A stretch of DNA of 64,000 nucleotides from an uncultured Bacteroidales bacterium (GCA_902800715.1 CADCFN010000007.1:62001-126000); one strand, 5' to 3'; positions 1-8,459 are shown, numbered from the stretch's first letter. The notes: generated by a model not told the origin, from the sequence alone. Numbers and translations are program-made.

Positions 1-1104
1 ATTGGTGGCCAGCCCATCATCTCACAGCACCGTGCCACCTATCTCACCGGCACCGACACATGCCATGCACACCATTTCGCCAAGATGCTCGCTGGTACAA
101 TCCTGTCCGGCAGTTATCAGTACGCCCCTTCGCTCACCACATCACCCACTAAGCCTGTCACAATCGAGCTGTATAATGGGCTTGGACCAAATGGAACAAC
201 ACGCCACCACACCACATCAGCAACACCAGGAACAGTACTTTGGATTGACACGATTCACAGTCCCTATGACTGCGCACAACTTTACAGCGAGATGAAAGAG
301 AACTTCCATTTCGACGACGGTAACTTCAATCTCGTTTGTCTCGACATGCTCGGCGTCTTCCGTGAGGACTATTACTGTGTCATCAACCGCATCGAGTCAC
401 ATATCAGCGAACTCAAACCTGCACTCATCGTCATTGACGATATCGACCACTTCTTGCCACACTGCGGCATCAACGTCGCTTCAACATTCAACCACATCGT
501 CCGCGACACTCTCAACCACACCGAGAGCGCATTCCTCTTCATCGGATATAACCACCTGGGCAAACGTGCATCGACAACGGGTGATCTCGGCAAATTCCTC
601 TTCCCAAGTTCCAATAGCGTCTTCTCAGTCAACACACAGAATGGCATTTCACACGTTCGCATCGTCAAAGCATTCCAATACACCAATAACGACACACCTG
701 AATTCATTTTCTCCATCGGTGAAGGCAATCTCCCACACGAAATGGTCAAGACAATCCCATCTGGCACAATACCCTCTACAATCGTTGAGCACTCCACACT
801 ACAGGACATCATCAGCGAGGTCATCGAGCCAGACGAGAAACTCTCCACCGAGGAACTTGCCATCCGCATTAGCAAGCGGCAAACCCAACTCAATCGCATC
901 AACAAGGCACGCACCATCATCTCCCAAGCCCTCACCTACGGTCTAATAAAAAAACAAAACGGCAGCAACACCTACATCCTCTGCTCCAACAAGTTAGATT
1001 CTCCCATTAACACTCAATTAACACTTCCGCCCACCCTGTCAGCCACACCAACTGAAAGTTCCCAAGAACGAGTTGTTGAAGTATTACGAGCTGCCAGCTC
1101 GTAA
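1..1104 (+). CDS. C-terminal part of an ATPase-like protein (5' end outside window)
   Basis: The frame is open from base 1, so the gene begins before the window; 367 codons are visible before TAA. A run LIVIDDIDHF, followed about 35 residues later by SAFLFIGYNHLGKR, looks like a Walker B strand and a following sensor strand of a RecA/AAA-type ATPase; the Walker A loop would lie upstream of the window. The last 100 residues look like a small helical, DNA-binding-like domain (LSTEELAIRISKRQTQ...), ending in a Ser/Thr/Pro-rich tail. This arrangement is reminiscent of RepA/AAA_25-type ATPases found on Bacteroidales mobile elements, but family membership is inferred from pattern only. The protein is unusually rich in Thr, His and Ser. 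A 7-bp hairpin (1086-1102) overlaps the stop codon. Confidence 0.4.
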   Translation: MGGQPIISQHRATYLTGTDTCHAHHFAKMLAGTILSGSYQYAPSLTTSPTKPVTIELYNGLGPNGTTRHHTTSATPGTVLWIDTIHSPYDCAQLYSEMKENFHFDDGNFNLVCLDMLGVFREDYYCVINRIESHISELKPALIVIDDIDHFLPHCGINVASTFNHIVRDTLNHTESAFLFIGYNHLGKRASTTGDLGKFLFPSSNSVFSVNTQNGISHVRIVKAFQYTNNDTPEFIFSIGEGNLPHEMVKTIPSGTIPSTIVEHSTLQDIISEVIEPDEKLSTEELAIRISKRQTQLNRINKARTIISQALTYGLIKKQNGSNTYILCSNKLDSPINTQLTLPPTLSATPTESSQERVVEVLRAASS

Positions 1105-1196
1105 AAAAAAGAAAACAAGAAAGTAAAAGAACAACTTCACAACACCGCTTTCAGCAATGACCCATCACTGAGATTCCACCATCAGGGTCCCGCTAT

Positions 1197-1258
1197 GCCG
1201 TGGCTCCCGCCACGGCCACTCCAGCAGCAATGTCACGTGGGCGGCGGCTCTGCCGCCG
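1197..1258. terminator. Two GC-rich hairpins after hemW
   Basis: The 175-base gap 1105-1279 holds no gene. It has an 8-bp perfect stem (1197-1204/1209-1216, 4-base loop) and a 7-bp perfect stem (1242-1248/1252-1258, loop TCT). The second lies 21 bases beyond the hemW stop on the minus strand. Neither is followed by a strong T run, so they may be termination or mRNA-end-protecting hairpins. Confidence 0.4.
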
Positions 1259-1279
1259 TCAATCCATCCGTCTTATCCG

Positions 1280-2416
1280 TCACCCATCCCACATGAGGTC
1301 ACGGATGATACTGTCGCTGAGCATGATGCCGTCGCGGGTCAACACATAGCGGACATCCTCGGTCACGCGCAAATGGCCGGCGGCAATGTGGGGCTTGGCC
1401 TCACGTGTGAAGTGCTGCCATGCCGTTTCTCCGAAGTCATGGCGCAGACGGTCAGCATCCACGCCGCGAGCAGTGCGCAAGCCGAGCATCACCCGCTCAT
1501 CGTATCGTTCCATTTGGGTCAATTCTTCTTGCTCAAAGGCCGGCTCACCCGCCGTGACTTTGTCAATGTACTCCTGCAAGTTGGCAGGGTTGCTGCGCCT
1601 CACCTCACCATCATAGCTGTGGGCACCTGCCCCAAGTCCCAGGTAGGGCGTGTCGTTCCAGTACGAGGAGTTATGGCGGGAGTGGTATCCCGGCAAGGCG
1701 AAGTTGGAAATTTCATAATGCTCATAGCCGGCACGCTGCAATGACTGGACCAAGATGCGGTACATCTCCAGGCACTGTTCCTCAGGCACTTCGGTAACCT
1801 CGCCGCGCTCACGCTGCCACCACAACCGCGTGCCTTCCTCATAAGTCAGCCCATAGGCCGAGATGTGCTGCGGAGTGAGTGCCAACGCGCGCTCAACCGA
1901 GTCAGTCCATGACGTTATCGTCTGTCCCGGCAAGCCATAGATAAGGTCAATGCTGATGTTATCGATACCCGTATCACGCAGTCGTGCGACAGCCTCCTCC
2001 ACCTGGCTAGCCGTGTGGCGGCGTCCTATCAGTCGCAGTATATCGTCCTCAAACGTCTGAATACCCATGCTCACGCGATTCACGCCCAGCGGCGGCAACG
2101 CCTCACACCATGCAGCAGTCACATCGTCGGGATTCGCCTCGACAGTGAACTCCTCAACACCGCTCAGGTCAAAGCATTCGCCCAAACCGGCTGCCAGCCG
2201 TGAAAGCAGCGGCAACGGCAACTGCGACGGTGTGCCACCTCCCAGATAAAGCGTGCGCACAGTCTCGCCATGCAGTTCCTCTCGACGCAGCTGCGCCTCG
2301 GCAAGCACAGCCTCAACATAGTCAGCGCCTGTCTGCTCCAACTGCAACGTCGAGAAAAAGTCACAGTAACTGCAACGACTCGCACAAAACGGTATGTGAA
2401 CATAAACACCAGCCAT
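1280..2416 (-). CDS. hemW: HemW, radical SAM heme chaperone
   Basis: 378 residues, the usual length for HemW (formerly annotated as oxygen-independent coproporphyrinogen III oxidase-like). The N-terminus MAGVYVHIPFCASRCSYCDF carries the CxxxCxxC radical-SAM cluster motif (Cys11, Cys15, Cys18). It is followed by LYLGGGTPSQL (SAM-binding glycine motif), EANPDD, and the family signature SIDLIYGLPGQ. The C-terminal region matches the HemN_C-type domain. In this family HemW binds heme and a 4Fe-4S cluster and is thought to deliver heme to respiratory proteins rather than decarboxylate coproporphyrinogen. It is transcribed divergently from the EF-G2 gene; the shared upstream region contains a large inverted repeat. 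Confidence 0.92.
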   Translation of the reverse strand: MAGVYVHIPFCASRCSYCDFFSTLQLEQTGADYVEAVLAEAQLRREELHGETVRTLYLGGGTPSQLPLPLLSRLAAGLGECFDLSGVEEFTVEANPDDVTAAWCEALPPLGVNRVSMGIQTFEDDILRLIGRRHTASQVEEAVARLRDTGIDNISIDLIYGLPGQTITSWTDSVERALALTPQHISAYGLTYEEGTRLWWQRERGEVTEVPEEQCLEMYRILVQSLQRAGYEHYEISNFALPGYHSRHNSSYWNDTPYLGLGAGAHSYDGEVRRSNPANLQEYIDKVTAGEPAFEQEELTQMERYDERVMLGLRTARGVDADRLRHDFGETAWQHFTREAKPHIAAGHLRVTEDVRYVLTRDGIMLSDSIIRDLMWDG

Positions 2417-2456
2417 AACGCTGCAAAGTTACAACTTTCACACTAAACCACAAAAC

Positions 2457-2526
2457 GGGACACGGGGACGGTTCTTTTGTCCCATTTTGAAGCAAAAGTG
2501 GGACAAAAGAACCGTCCCCGTGTCCC
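2457..2526. repeat. Perfect 27-bp-arm inverted repeat (REP-like)
   Basis: Left arm 2457-2483 and right arm 2500-2526 are exact reverse complements, separated by 16 bases whose own ends can partly pair. The arm begins GGGACACGGGGACGG. A third partial copy of the arm end (CCGTGTCCC) follows at 2532-2540. It sits in the 262-base gap between divergent hemW and the EF-G2 gene. It looks like a dispersed palindromic element rather than a terminator, since no T run follows on either strand. Confidence 0.8.
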
Positions 2527-2585
2527 AGTCACCGTGTCCCAAGAGGGTAAAATCAGGATTGTTGATAAATTTCTTTTTAATAATG

Positions 2586-2616
2586 TTGTTATTACCGCCA
2601 AAAATTACTAATTTTG
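2586..2616 (+). promoter_or_regulatory. Bacteroidetes-type promoter of the EF-G2 gene
   Basis: TTG at 2586-2588 and TAATTTTG at 2609-2616 with a 20-base spacer match the -33/-7 consensus of Bacteroidetes primary-sigma promoters. The start codon at 2679 lies about 60 bases downstream. Confidence 0.65.
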
Positions 2617-2678
2617 CAGGCTGTTTAGCGACATTAAACAACAATTCACTATATAACAACCATTTAACAACAAAACTA

Positions 2679-4367
2679 ATGAAGGTTTACAAAACTAACG
2701 AGATCAAGAACATCTCTCTGGTCGGTGGCAAGGGCGCCGGTAAGACCACTCTCACCGAGTCCATCCTACTTGAAGGCGGCACCATCAGCCGCAGGGGCAC
2801 CGTCGATGGCGGTAACACCGTGAGCGACAACTCCCCTGTTGAGAAAGAGTACGGTTACTCTGTTTCTTCTTGCGTCTTCTACGCTGAGAAGGATGGCAAG
2901 AAGCTCAACTTCTTTGACTGCCCGGGCAGTGATGACTTCGTAGGCAATGCCGTAACTGCACTGAACGTGACTGACACTGCCGCGCTGGTAGTGGACGGAC
3001 GCAACGGCGTCGAGGTAGGTACCCAGAACAACTTCCGCACCGTCGAGCGCATTGGCAAGCCCCTGATGTTTGTCATCAACCGCCTCGAAGACGAGAAATG
3101 CGACTTTGACAACGTATATAACCAGCTGCGCGAGACCTTCGGCAACAAGGTCGTTGCCCTCCAGTTCCCCGTGAACGCAGGTCCCGGCTTCAACAGCGTA
3201 GTGGACGTGCTCGCCATGAAGCAGTACACTTGGCCCAAGGACGGTGGCAAGGCTACCGCCAGCGACATTGACGGCGCACACGCCGACAAGGCTGAGGAGT
3301 ACCGCATGGCACTGCTCGAGATGGCAGCCGAGAACGACGAGGAACTCATGATGAAGTTCCTTGACGAGATGACGCTGACCGACGAGGAGGCCATGAAGGG
3401 TATCCGCATGGGTATGGTAGACCGCAGCATCTTCCCCGTGGTTCTGGTAAGTGCCGAGAAGAACATCGGTACCGACCGCATGCTCGAAATCATGAGCGCC
3501 ATCGTGCCCGACGTGACCGACATGCCCGCTCCCAAGACCACTAACGGTGACGAGGTTCCCGCCGACGAGAACGGCCCCGTGAGCGTTTACTTCTTCAAAA
3601 CCTCGGTAGAGACCCACATCGGTGAGGTTTCCTACTTCAAGGTAATGAGCGGTGTCCTCAAGGCTGGTGCCGACCTGACCAACATGAACCGCGGCAGCAA
3701 GGAGCGTCTTGCTCAGATCAACGTGGTTTGTGGTCAGAACAAGACCCCGATCGACGAGATTCACGCTGGCGACATCGGCGCCGCTGTGAAGCTGAAAGAC
3801 GTGCGCTGCGGCAACACCCTCAACGAGAAGGGCTGCGAGTACATCTTTGACTTCATCGAGTATCCCGCTCCCAAGTTCCAGCGCGCCATCCGCGCCCTCA
3901 ACGAGAGCGAGACCGAGAAGCTCGGTGCCGTCCTCAACCGCATGCACGAGGAGGATCCCACCCTGTTGATCGAGCAGAGCAAGGAGTTGCGTCAGACCAT
4001 CGTTTCAGGTCAGGGCGAATTCCACCTGCGCACCCTCAAGTGGAACATCGAGAACAACGACAAGATCCAGATCGAGTATCAGGAGCCCCGCATCCCCTAC
4101 CGCGAGACCATTACTAAGGCCGCTCGTGCCGAGTATCGTCACAAGAAGCAGTCTGGTGGTTCAGGCCAGTTCGGTGAGGTACACCTGATCGTGGAGCCTT
4201 ACCGCGAGGGCATGCCCGAACCCGACACCTACAAGTTCGGCAACCAGGAGTACAAGATGAACATCAAGGACAAGCAGGAAATCCCCATGGAATGGGGCGG
4301 TATGCTGGTTGTCTATAACTGTATCGTGTTAAGGGTATCATGGACCGCATGGAGCAGGGCCCGTTGA
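2679..4367 (+). CDS. EF-G2-like translation factor, N-terminal part (gene broken by a frameshift)
   Basis: The start is placed at ATG 2679, giving MKVYKTNEIKNISLVGGKGAG, because the open frame upstream runs through the palindrome and the promoter. The P-loop is intact (Gly16-Thr23), but the G3 motif reads DCPGS (Asp80-Ser84) where active EF-G has DTPGH, and the G4 motif reads NRLE (from Asn134) instead of NKxD. Loss of the catalytic His is the hallmark of the Bacteroides EF-G paralog reported to lack GTPase activity and to be needed for gut colonisation. Domains II-IV follow. After CIV (codon ending 4328) about a dozen codons expected in the family are missing and the frame shifts, so this piece ends 13 codons later at 4367. 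The rest of the protein is in the frame starting near 4331. Together the pieces give about 706 residues, against about 718 expected. Confidence 0.85.
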   Translation: MKVYKTNEIKNISLVGGKGAGKTTLTESILLEGGTISRRGTVDGGNTVSDNSPVEKEYGYSVSSCVFYAEKDGKKLNFFDCPGSDDFVGNAVTALNVTDTAALVVDGRNGVEVGTQNNFRTVERIGKPLMFVINRLEDEKCDFDNVYNQLRETFGNKVVALQFPVNAGPGFNSVVDVLAMKQYTWPKDGGKATASDIDGAHADKAEEYRMALLEMAAENDEELMMKFLDEMTLTDEEAMKGIRMGMVDRSIFPVVLVSAEKNIGTDRMLEIMSAIVPDVTDMPAPKTTNGDEVPADENGPVSVYFFKTSVETHIGEVSYFKVMSGVLKAGADLTNMNRGSKERLAQINVVCGQNKTPIDEIHAGDIGAAVKLKDVRCGNTLNEKGCEYIFDFIEYPAPKFQRAIRALNESETEKLGAVLNRMHEEDPTLLIEQSKELRQTIVSGQGEFHLRTLKWNIENNDKIQIEYQEPRIPYRETITKAARAEYRHKKQSGGSGQFGEVHLIVEPYREGMPEPDTYKFGNQEYKMNIKDKQEIPMEWGGMLVVYNCIVLRVSWTAWSRAR

Positions 4368-4801
4368 CCGGTAGCTACGCTCGTGACGTGCGCGTCTGCA
4401 TCTACGATGGTAAGATGCACCCGGTTGACAGTAATGAAATCTCCTTCCGTCTGGCAGCTCGTAACGCCTTCTCCACCGCATTCCGCGATGCTAACCCCAA
4501 GGTGCTTGAGCCCGTCTATGACGTTGAGATTCTGCTGCCCGCCGACTGCATGGGTGGTGTACAGAGCGACCTGCAGGGCCGCCGCGGCATCATGATGGAT
4601 ATGTCGAGCGCCAATGGTCTGGAGCGCGTTAAGGCACGCATCCCCCTGAAGGAGATGTCGAGCTACAGCACCTCCCTGAGCTCCATCTCGGGTGGTCGCG
4701 CTTCGTTCAGCATGAAGTTCTCGAGCTACGAGCTCGTGCCCGCCGACGTGCAGGCTCAGCTGCTCAAGGAGTACGAGGAGAGCAAGCAGGACGAGGATTA
4801 A
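4340..4801 (+). CDS. EF-G2-like translation factor, C-terminal part
   Basis: Homology with EF-G domain IV/V starts at about base 4331 (KGIMDRMEQGPLTGSYARDV) in a frame different from the N-terminal piece; the first Met is at 4340. It continues through the C-terminal ferredoxin-like domain (DVEILLPADCMGGVQSDLQG, then RASFSMKFSSYELVP) to a normal stop. It overlaps the N-terminal piece by 28 bases in another frame. No separate promoter is visible, so it is unlikely to be an independent gene; either the gene is a true pseudogene or the junction near 4328 is a sequencing or assembly error. A strong terminator follows immediately. Confidence 0.8.
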   Translation: MDRMEQGPLTGSYARDVRVCIYDGKMHPVDSNEISFRLAARNAFSTAFRDANPKVLEPVYDVEILLPADCMGGVQSDLQGRRGIMMDMSSANGLERVKARIPLKEMSSYSTSLSSISGGRASFSMKFSSYELVPADVQAQLLKEYEESKQDED

Positions 4802-4823
4802 TCCCCAGTTCTACACATTATAT

Positions 4824-4862
4824 AATAATGGGCGACCCATTGCGGGTTGCCCATTATTTTTT
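4824..4862 (+). terminator. Rho-independent terminator of the EF-G2 gene
   Basis: A 12-bp stem (4827-4838/4844-4855, one G-U pair, 5-base loop) is followed by ATTTTTTC and lies 25 bases after the stop codon. Confidence 0.85.
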
Positions 4863-4961
4863 CATACCTGTTCACCTTATCCCCATTTTGGTCCAATTAG
4901 ACACTAAAGTGGGCGTTTTAACATTTGGCGTTAATTTTTTCAGCAAAAAGTGAAAGAAAAT

Positions 4962-4992
4962 TTTGGTTTTTCACAATAAAGTGTTAATTTTG
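4962..4992 (+). promoter_or_regulatory. Promoter of the RprX-like kinase gene
   Basis: TTTG at 4962-4965 and TAATTTTG at 4985-4992 with a 19-base spacer give a near-perfect Bacteroidetes promoter. The 237-base gap 4802-5038 otherwise holds only the preceding terminator. Confidence 0.7.
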
Positions 4993-5038
4993 CCGTTGAT
5001 TGTTAAAAACAAGACATTAAATAGACAACGAAACTCTC

Positions 5039-6526
5039 ATGAAGAGATGGACGATATGGATATTGACGATTGTGATGGCGATAGCCCTGCTGGGACTGCT
5101 CGCCATGCAGATCGTGTATATGGAGAAGATGGTTGACATGCGCAACAGCCAGTTCAGTGAGATTGTGATGCGCAGCCTCTACAGTGTGTCAACCATGCTG
5201 GAACAGAACGAGACCAAATACTTCCTTGACAAGGATTTGGCCGAAGCCGAACAGACCTACTCGGGCAATTTTGACTTCAACAGCATCAACGATGCTACTA
5301 TCGACACGACATTAAACACCGATGCCACTGCCAACGTGCGGCCTGCCAACCTGAAAACGCTCAAGGACCTGAACGACAGCTACCAGCACAAGCAGGAAAT
5401 CCTCAAGGGCCAGTACCTTTACCAGAAGAGTCTGCTCAACGAGGTCATCCTCACCATCCTGAACCACTCCAGCGACCGCCCCATCCAGGAGCGCGCCGAC
5501 AGTGCCACGGTTTCCAACTACCTGCGCTCTGAACTGGAATTCAACGGGCTGACGTTGCCCTTTGAGTTCGCCATTGTGAGCCGCAGCAGCGGTGTCGTTT
5601 ACAAGACCAGCGGCTACTCGCCCATGTCACAACAGGACGTTTACAGCCAGGTGCTGTTCCCTAACGACCCGAAGAGCAAGCAATATTCGCTGAACGCGAC
5701 GTTCCCCAACAAGAGCGACTACATCTTCTCGTCGGTGAAGTTCCTGGTGCCCTCGCTGATGTTCACTTTCCTGCTGCTGGCAGTGTTCCTGTACACCATC
5801 TCGGTGGCTTTCAAGCAGAAGAAGTTGAGCGAAATCAAGAACGACTTCATCAACAACATGACGCACGAGTTCAAGACACCCATCTCGTCAATCTCAATCG
5901 CTGCACAGATGTTGAACGACGACAGCGTGCGCAAGAGTCCCGAGATGCTCAAGCACGTCTCTGGCGTCATCAACGACGAGACCAAGCGCTTGCGCTTCCA
6001 GGTCGAGAAAGTGCTGCAGTTGTCGCTGTTCGACCGCAAGAACGCCACCATGCGACTCGAGGAAGAGGACGCCAACGCCAATATCTACAGCGTCATCAAC
6101 ACCTTCAAACTGAAAGTCGAGAAATACGGCGGCCACATCAATGCCAACCTCGATGCCGAGGACCCCATCATCAATGTGGACAGGATGCATTTCACCAACG
6201 TGATTTTCAACCTGCTGGACAATGCCGTCAAGTACCGCCGCGAGGACGTGCCTCCCGAACTGACCGTGACCACTGTCAATCCCGATGACGACCACATCCA
6301 GATTACCGTCCAGGACAACGGCATCGGCATGAAACGCGAGGACCTGAAGAAAATCTTCGAGAAATTCTACCGCGTGTCCACCGGCAACCTGCATGACGTG
6401 AAAGGCTTCGGACTGGGTCTGGCCTACGTCCATAAGATGATTGACCTGTTCGGTGGCTCTATCCGCGCCGAGAGCGAAATCAACAAAGGATCGAAATTCA
6501 TAATCACATTACCGCTATACAAGTAA
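5039..6526 (+). CDS. rprX: Sensor histidine kinase, RprX-like
   Basis: 495 residues. It has an N-terminal membrane helix (about residues 5-25), a periplasmic sensor region of about 210 residues, a second membrane helix (about 235-258), and then the dimerisation/phosphoacceptor helix with NNMTHEFKTPISS, in which His276 is the phosphorylated residue. The ATP-binding domain shows the N box (NLLDNAVKYR), G1 (DNGIGM), F box (FEKFYR) and G2 (GFGLGL). It phosphorylates the response regulator encoded 115 bases downstream. Architecture and partner match RprXY of Bacteroides, an envelope-signalling pair conserved in the order; the stimulus cannot be read from the sequence. The intergenic stretch to the regulator gene carries a 14-15-bp hairpin. 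Confidence 0.87.
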   Translation: MKRWTIWILTIVMAIALLGLLAMQIVYMEKMVDMRNSQFSEIVMRSLYSVSTMLEQNETKYFLDKDLAEAEQTYSGNFDFNSINDATIDTTLNTDATANVRPANLKTLKDLNDSYQHKQEILKGQYLYQKSLLNEVILTILNHSSDRPIQERADSATVSNYLRSELEFNGLTLPFEFAIVSRSSGVVYKTSGYSPMSQQDVYSQVLFPNDPKSKQYSLNATFPNKSDYIFSSVKFLVPSLMFTFLLLAVFLYTISVAFKQKKLSEIKNDFINNMTHEFKTPISSISIAAQMLNDDSVRKSPEMLKHVSGVINDETKRLRFQVEKVLQLSLFDRKNATMRLEEEDANANIYSVINTFKLKVEKYGGHINANLDAEDPIINVDRMHFTNVIFNLLDNAVKYRREDVPPELTVTTVNPDDDHIQITVQDNGIGMKREDLKKIFEKFYRVSTGNLHDVKGFGLGLAYVHKMIDLFGGSIRAESEINKGSKFIITLPLYK

Positions 6527-6527
6527 T

Positions 6528-6566
6528 TCAAGTTTTTAAAGCTGTAAAGCCGCTTTAAAAACTTGA
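6528..6566 (+). promoter_or_regulatory. Hairpin between kinase and regulator genes
   Basis: A perfect stem of 14 bp (6529-6542/6552-6565), extendable by one pair, with a 9-base loop. It starts 2 bases after the kinase stop codon and has no T run, so it looks more like an mRNA stability or partial attenuation element than a full terminator. Confidence 0.5.
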
Positions 6567-6641
6567 GGATAAGAGTAAAGGTTAATGTTAAATGAGATTA
6601 TTCATAACATCAACATATAATAAAATTTAAAGAATACAATT

Positions 6642-7346
6642 ATGGAAGACAAACTGAGAATTCTGTTATGCGAAGATGACGAGAACCTGGGTACCCTCAC
6701 CCGTGAGTACCTGGAGGACAAGGGCTACAAAGCCGAACTGTTTGCCGACGGTGAAGCCGGTTACAAGGCTTTCCTAAAGGGCAAGTACGACATCTGCCTG
6801 CTCGACGTGATGATGCCCAAGAAGGACGGCTACCAGCTGGCACAGGAAATCCGCGCCGTCAACAACGACGTGCCCATCATTTTCCTCACCGCCAAGGCGC
6901 TCAAGGAAGACATCCTCGAGGGTTTCAAGATTGGTGCCGATGACTACATCACCAAGCCCTTCTCGATGGAAGAGCTCGTGCTGCGCATCGAAGCTATCCT
7001 GCGCCGTGTCAAGGGCAAGAAAGGCAAGGAAGTGACCGTTTACAAAATCGGCAAATTCACCTTCGACACCCAGCGCCAAGTGCTGTTCACCGACGACCGC
7101 AGCGACAACCTCACGACCAAGGAGAGCGAGCTGCTGAGCCTGCTTTGCGCCCACATGAACGAGATTCTGGAGCGCAACTTCGCCCTCAAGACCATCTGGA
7201 TTGATGACAACTACTTCAACGCCCGCTCGATGGACGTTTACATCACCAAGCTGCGCAAGAAACTCAAAGACGATCCCAGCATCGAAATCATCAACATCCA
7301 CGGCAAGGGCTACAAGCTCATCGCTCCCGAAACCGAGGCAAAGTAA
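6642..7346 (+). CDS. rprY: OmpR-family response regulator, RprY-like
   Basis: 234 residues. The receiver domain has the acidic pair Glu11-Asp12-Asp13, phosphoacceptor Asp55 in DICLLDVMMPKKDGY, the Thr of FLTAKA and the Lys of DDYITKPF. A winged-helix DNA-binding domain occupies about residues 130-230 (TTKESELLSLL, then RSMDVYITKLRKKLK and IHGKGYKL). It acts as the transcription factor partner of the kinase encoded upstream. RprY regulons in relatives include sodium-pump and stress genes; targets here are unknown. No good independent promoter is seen in the 115-base gap, which suggests read-through past the hairpin. Confidence 0.9.
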   Translation: MEDKLRILLCEDDENLGTLTREYLEDKGYKAELFADGEAGYKAFLKGKYDICLLDVMMPKKDGYQLAQEIRAVNNDVPIIFLTAKALKEDILEGFKIGADDYITKPFSMEELVLRIEAILRRVKGKKGKEVTVYKIGKFTFDTQRQVLFTDDRSDNLTTKESELLSLLCAHMNEILERNFALKTIWIDDNYFNARSMDVYITKLRKKLKDDPSIEIINIHGKGYKLIAPETEAK

Positions 7347-7469
7347 ACCGCAACGGTTCACCACGACTACCGACAACCGTCCTCAGCCCCGCAACGGGCT
7401 CTGGATGGTTGTTGTTATCCTAAATTGCGTTAAATATCAGTTTTTATCAGTATCCCATGGCGACAAGTC

Positions 7470-7500
7470 TTGCAACATTGTATCTAAAACAGTAACTTTG
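7470..7500 (+). promoter_or_regulatory. Promoter of the acyltransferase gene
   Basis: TTG at 7470-7472 and TAACTTTG at 7493-7500, 20-base spacer, about 65 bases before the start codon at 7565. Confidence 0.65.
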
Positions 7501-7564
7501 CACCACAAAACGACATACGATAGCTATAGCAGCATAGCTTAATAAAAACCTGATTGATAGAAAA

Positions 7565-8341
7565 ATGATATATCTCTACCGCATCTACCAGTGGTGCATC
7601 GCGGCACCCATCATGCTGGTTTACAGCATCATCACCGCATTGATAACCATCGTGGGATGCATGTTCAACCAAGACTATTGGGGTTACTTCCCTGCCAAGT
7701 GGTGGGCACGGGTGTGGTGCTGGATTCACCTGGTGCGTGTCAAAGTTATTGGCCGCGAACTCATCGACCACGAGACGAGCTACGTGTTTGTCGCCAACCA
7801 CCAGGGTGCTTACGACATCTTCTCGATTTACGGTTTCCTGGGGCACAACTTCAAGTGGATGATGCGCAAGGGCATCACCAACATCCCCATCATCGGCACG
7901 GCTTGCCGCATGGCGGGCCACATCCTGGTCGACACACACACTGCCCAAGGACTGCGCAACACGATGGCGGCTGCCAAAAAGAAACTGCACGGCGGCATGT
8001 CGATTGTCGTTTTTCCTGAAGGCCGACGCACCGACACCGGCAAGATGGGGCAATTCAAAAACGGCGCCTTCAAACTCGCTCTCGAGTTCGGATTGCCTGT
8101 CGTTCCCATCACCATCGACGGCAGCTACAAGGTCATGCCACGCAGCACGTTCAATGTCACCCCGGGCACCATCACACTCACCTTCCACAAACCTATCCAA
8201 CACACCGGTGGCAATGATATCGCCCAAGTGAGCCATGCCTGCCGCGCAATCATCCAGCAGGACTTGCCCGAAGACATGCGTGACGAGCCCGATGACAAGA
8301 ACAAACCTGAGCCAGATACAGGCAACGAAAATCCAAGATAA
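7565..8341 (+). CDS. plsC: 1-acyl-sn-glycerol-3-phosphate acyltransferase (PlsC family)
   Basis: 258 residues. An N-terminal hydrophobic helix (about residues 8-30) anchors the enzyme in the inner membrane. The HX4D catalytic motif is seen as NHQGAYD, followed by the substrate-binding block FPEGRRT and the later PVVPITIDGSY block, all in the standard order for LPLAT/PlsC enzymes. It transfers an acyl chain to lysophosphatidic acid in phospholipid synthesis. The C-terminus is a hydrophilic Asp/Lys/Pro-rich tail. It is transcribed alone from its own promoter and faces the convergent phosphatase gene. Confidence 0.88.
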   Translation: MIYLYRIYQWCIAAPIMLVYSIITALITIVGCMFNQDYWGYFPAKWWARVWCWIHLVRVKVIGRELIDHETSYVFVANHQGAYDIFSIYGFLGHNFKWMMRKGITNIPIIGTACRMAGHILVDTHTAQGLRNTMAAAKKKLHGGMSIVVFPEGRRTDTGKMGQFKNGAFKLALEFGLPVVPITIDGSYKVMPRSTFNVTPGTITLTFHKPIQHTGGNDIAQVSHACRAIIQQDLPEDMRDEPDDKNKPEPDTGNENPR

Positions 8342-8365
8342 CCCGATTAGGGCAGATGATATAGA

Positions 8366-8405
8366 AATCAACCCAAATGCAATGTTCTGTGCATTTGGGT
8401 TGATT
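8366..8405. terminator. 16-bp perfect inverted repeat after plsC
   Basis: Arms 8366-8381 and 8390-8405 are exact reverse complements with an 8-base loop. It lies 24 bases after the plsC stop, between convergent genes. No T run follows, but a second small palindrome (8407-8420) does; it probably ends plsC transcription. Confidence 0.6.
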
Positions 8406-8420
8406 GGCTATTGCAATAGC

Positions 8421-8459
8421 ACAAAAAAGAAGGGCCTCAGGCTATTATGCCCAAGGCCC
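8421..8459 (-). terminator. Terminator of the cpsB-like gene
   Basis: Read on the minus strand, a GC-rich stem closed by GGGCCT/AGGCCC (8432-8459) is followed by a TTCTTTTTT run (complement of 8422-8431), about 45 bases past the stop codon at 8503. Confidence 0.7.

Noticed and set aside
2766-3947. 393-residue antisense open frame over the EF-G2 gene
   Set aside because: Composition is that of a shadow frame (Val/His/Gly/Leu-rich) and the plus strand has clear EF-G homology.
4340-4801. Independent small gene for the EF-G C-terminal domain
   Set aside because: No promoter, and its sequence continues the EF-G2 protein with only a dozen codons missing; it is a broken part, not a separate gene.
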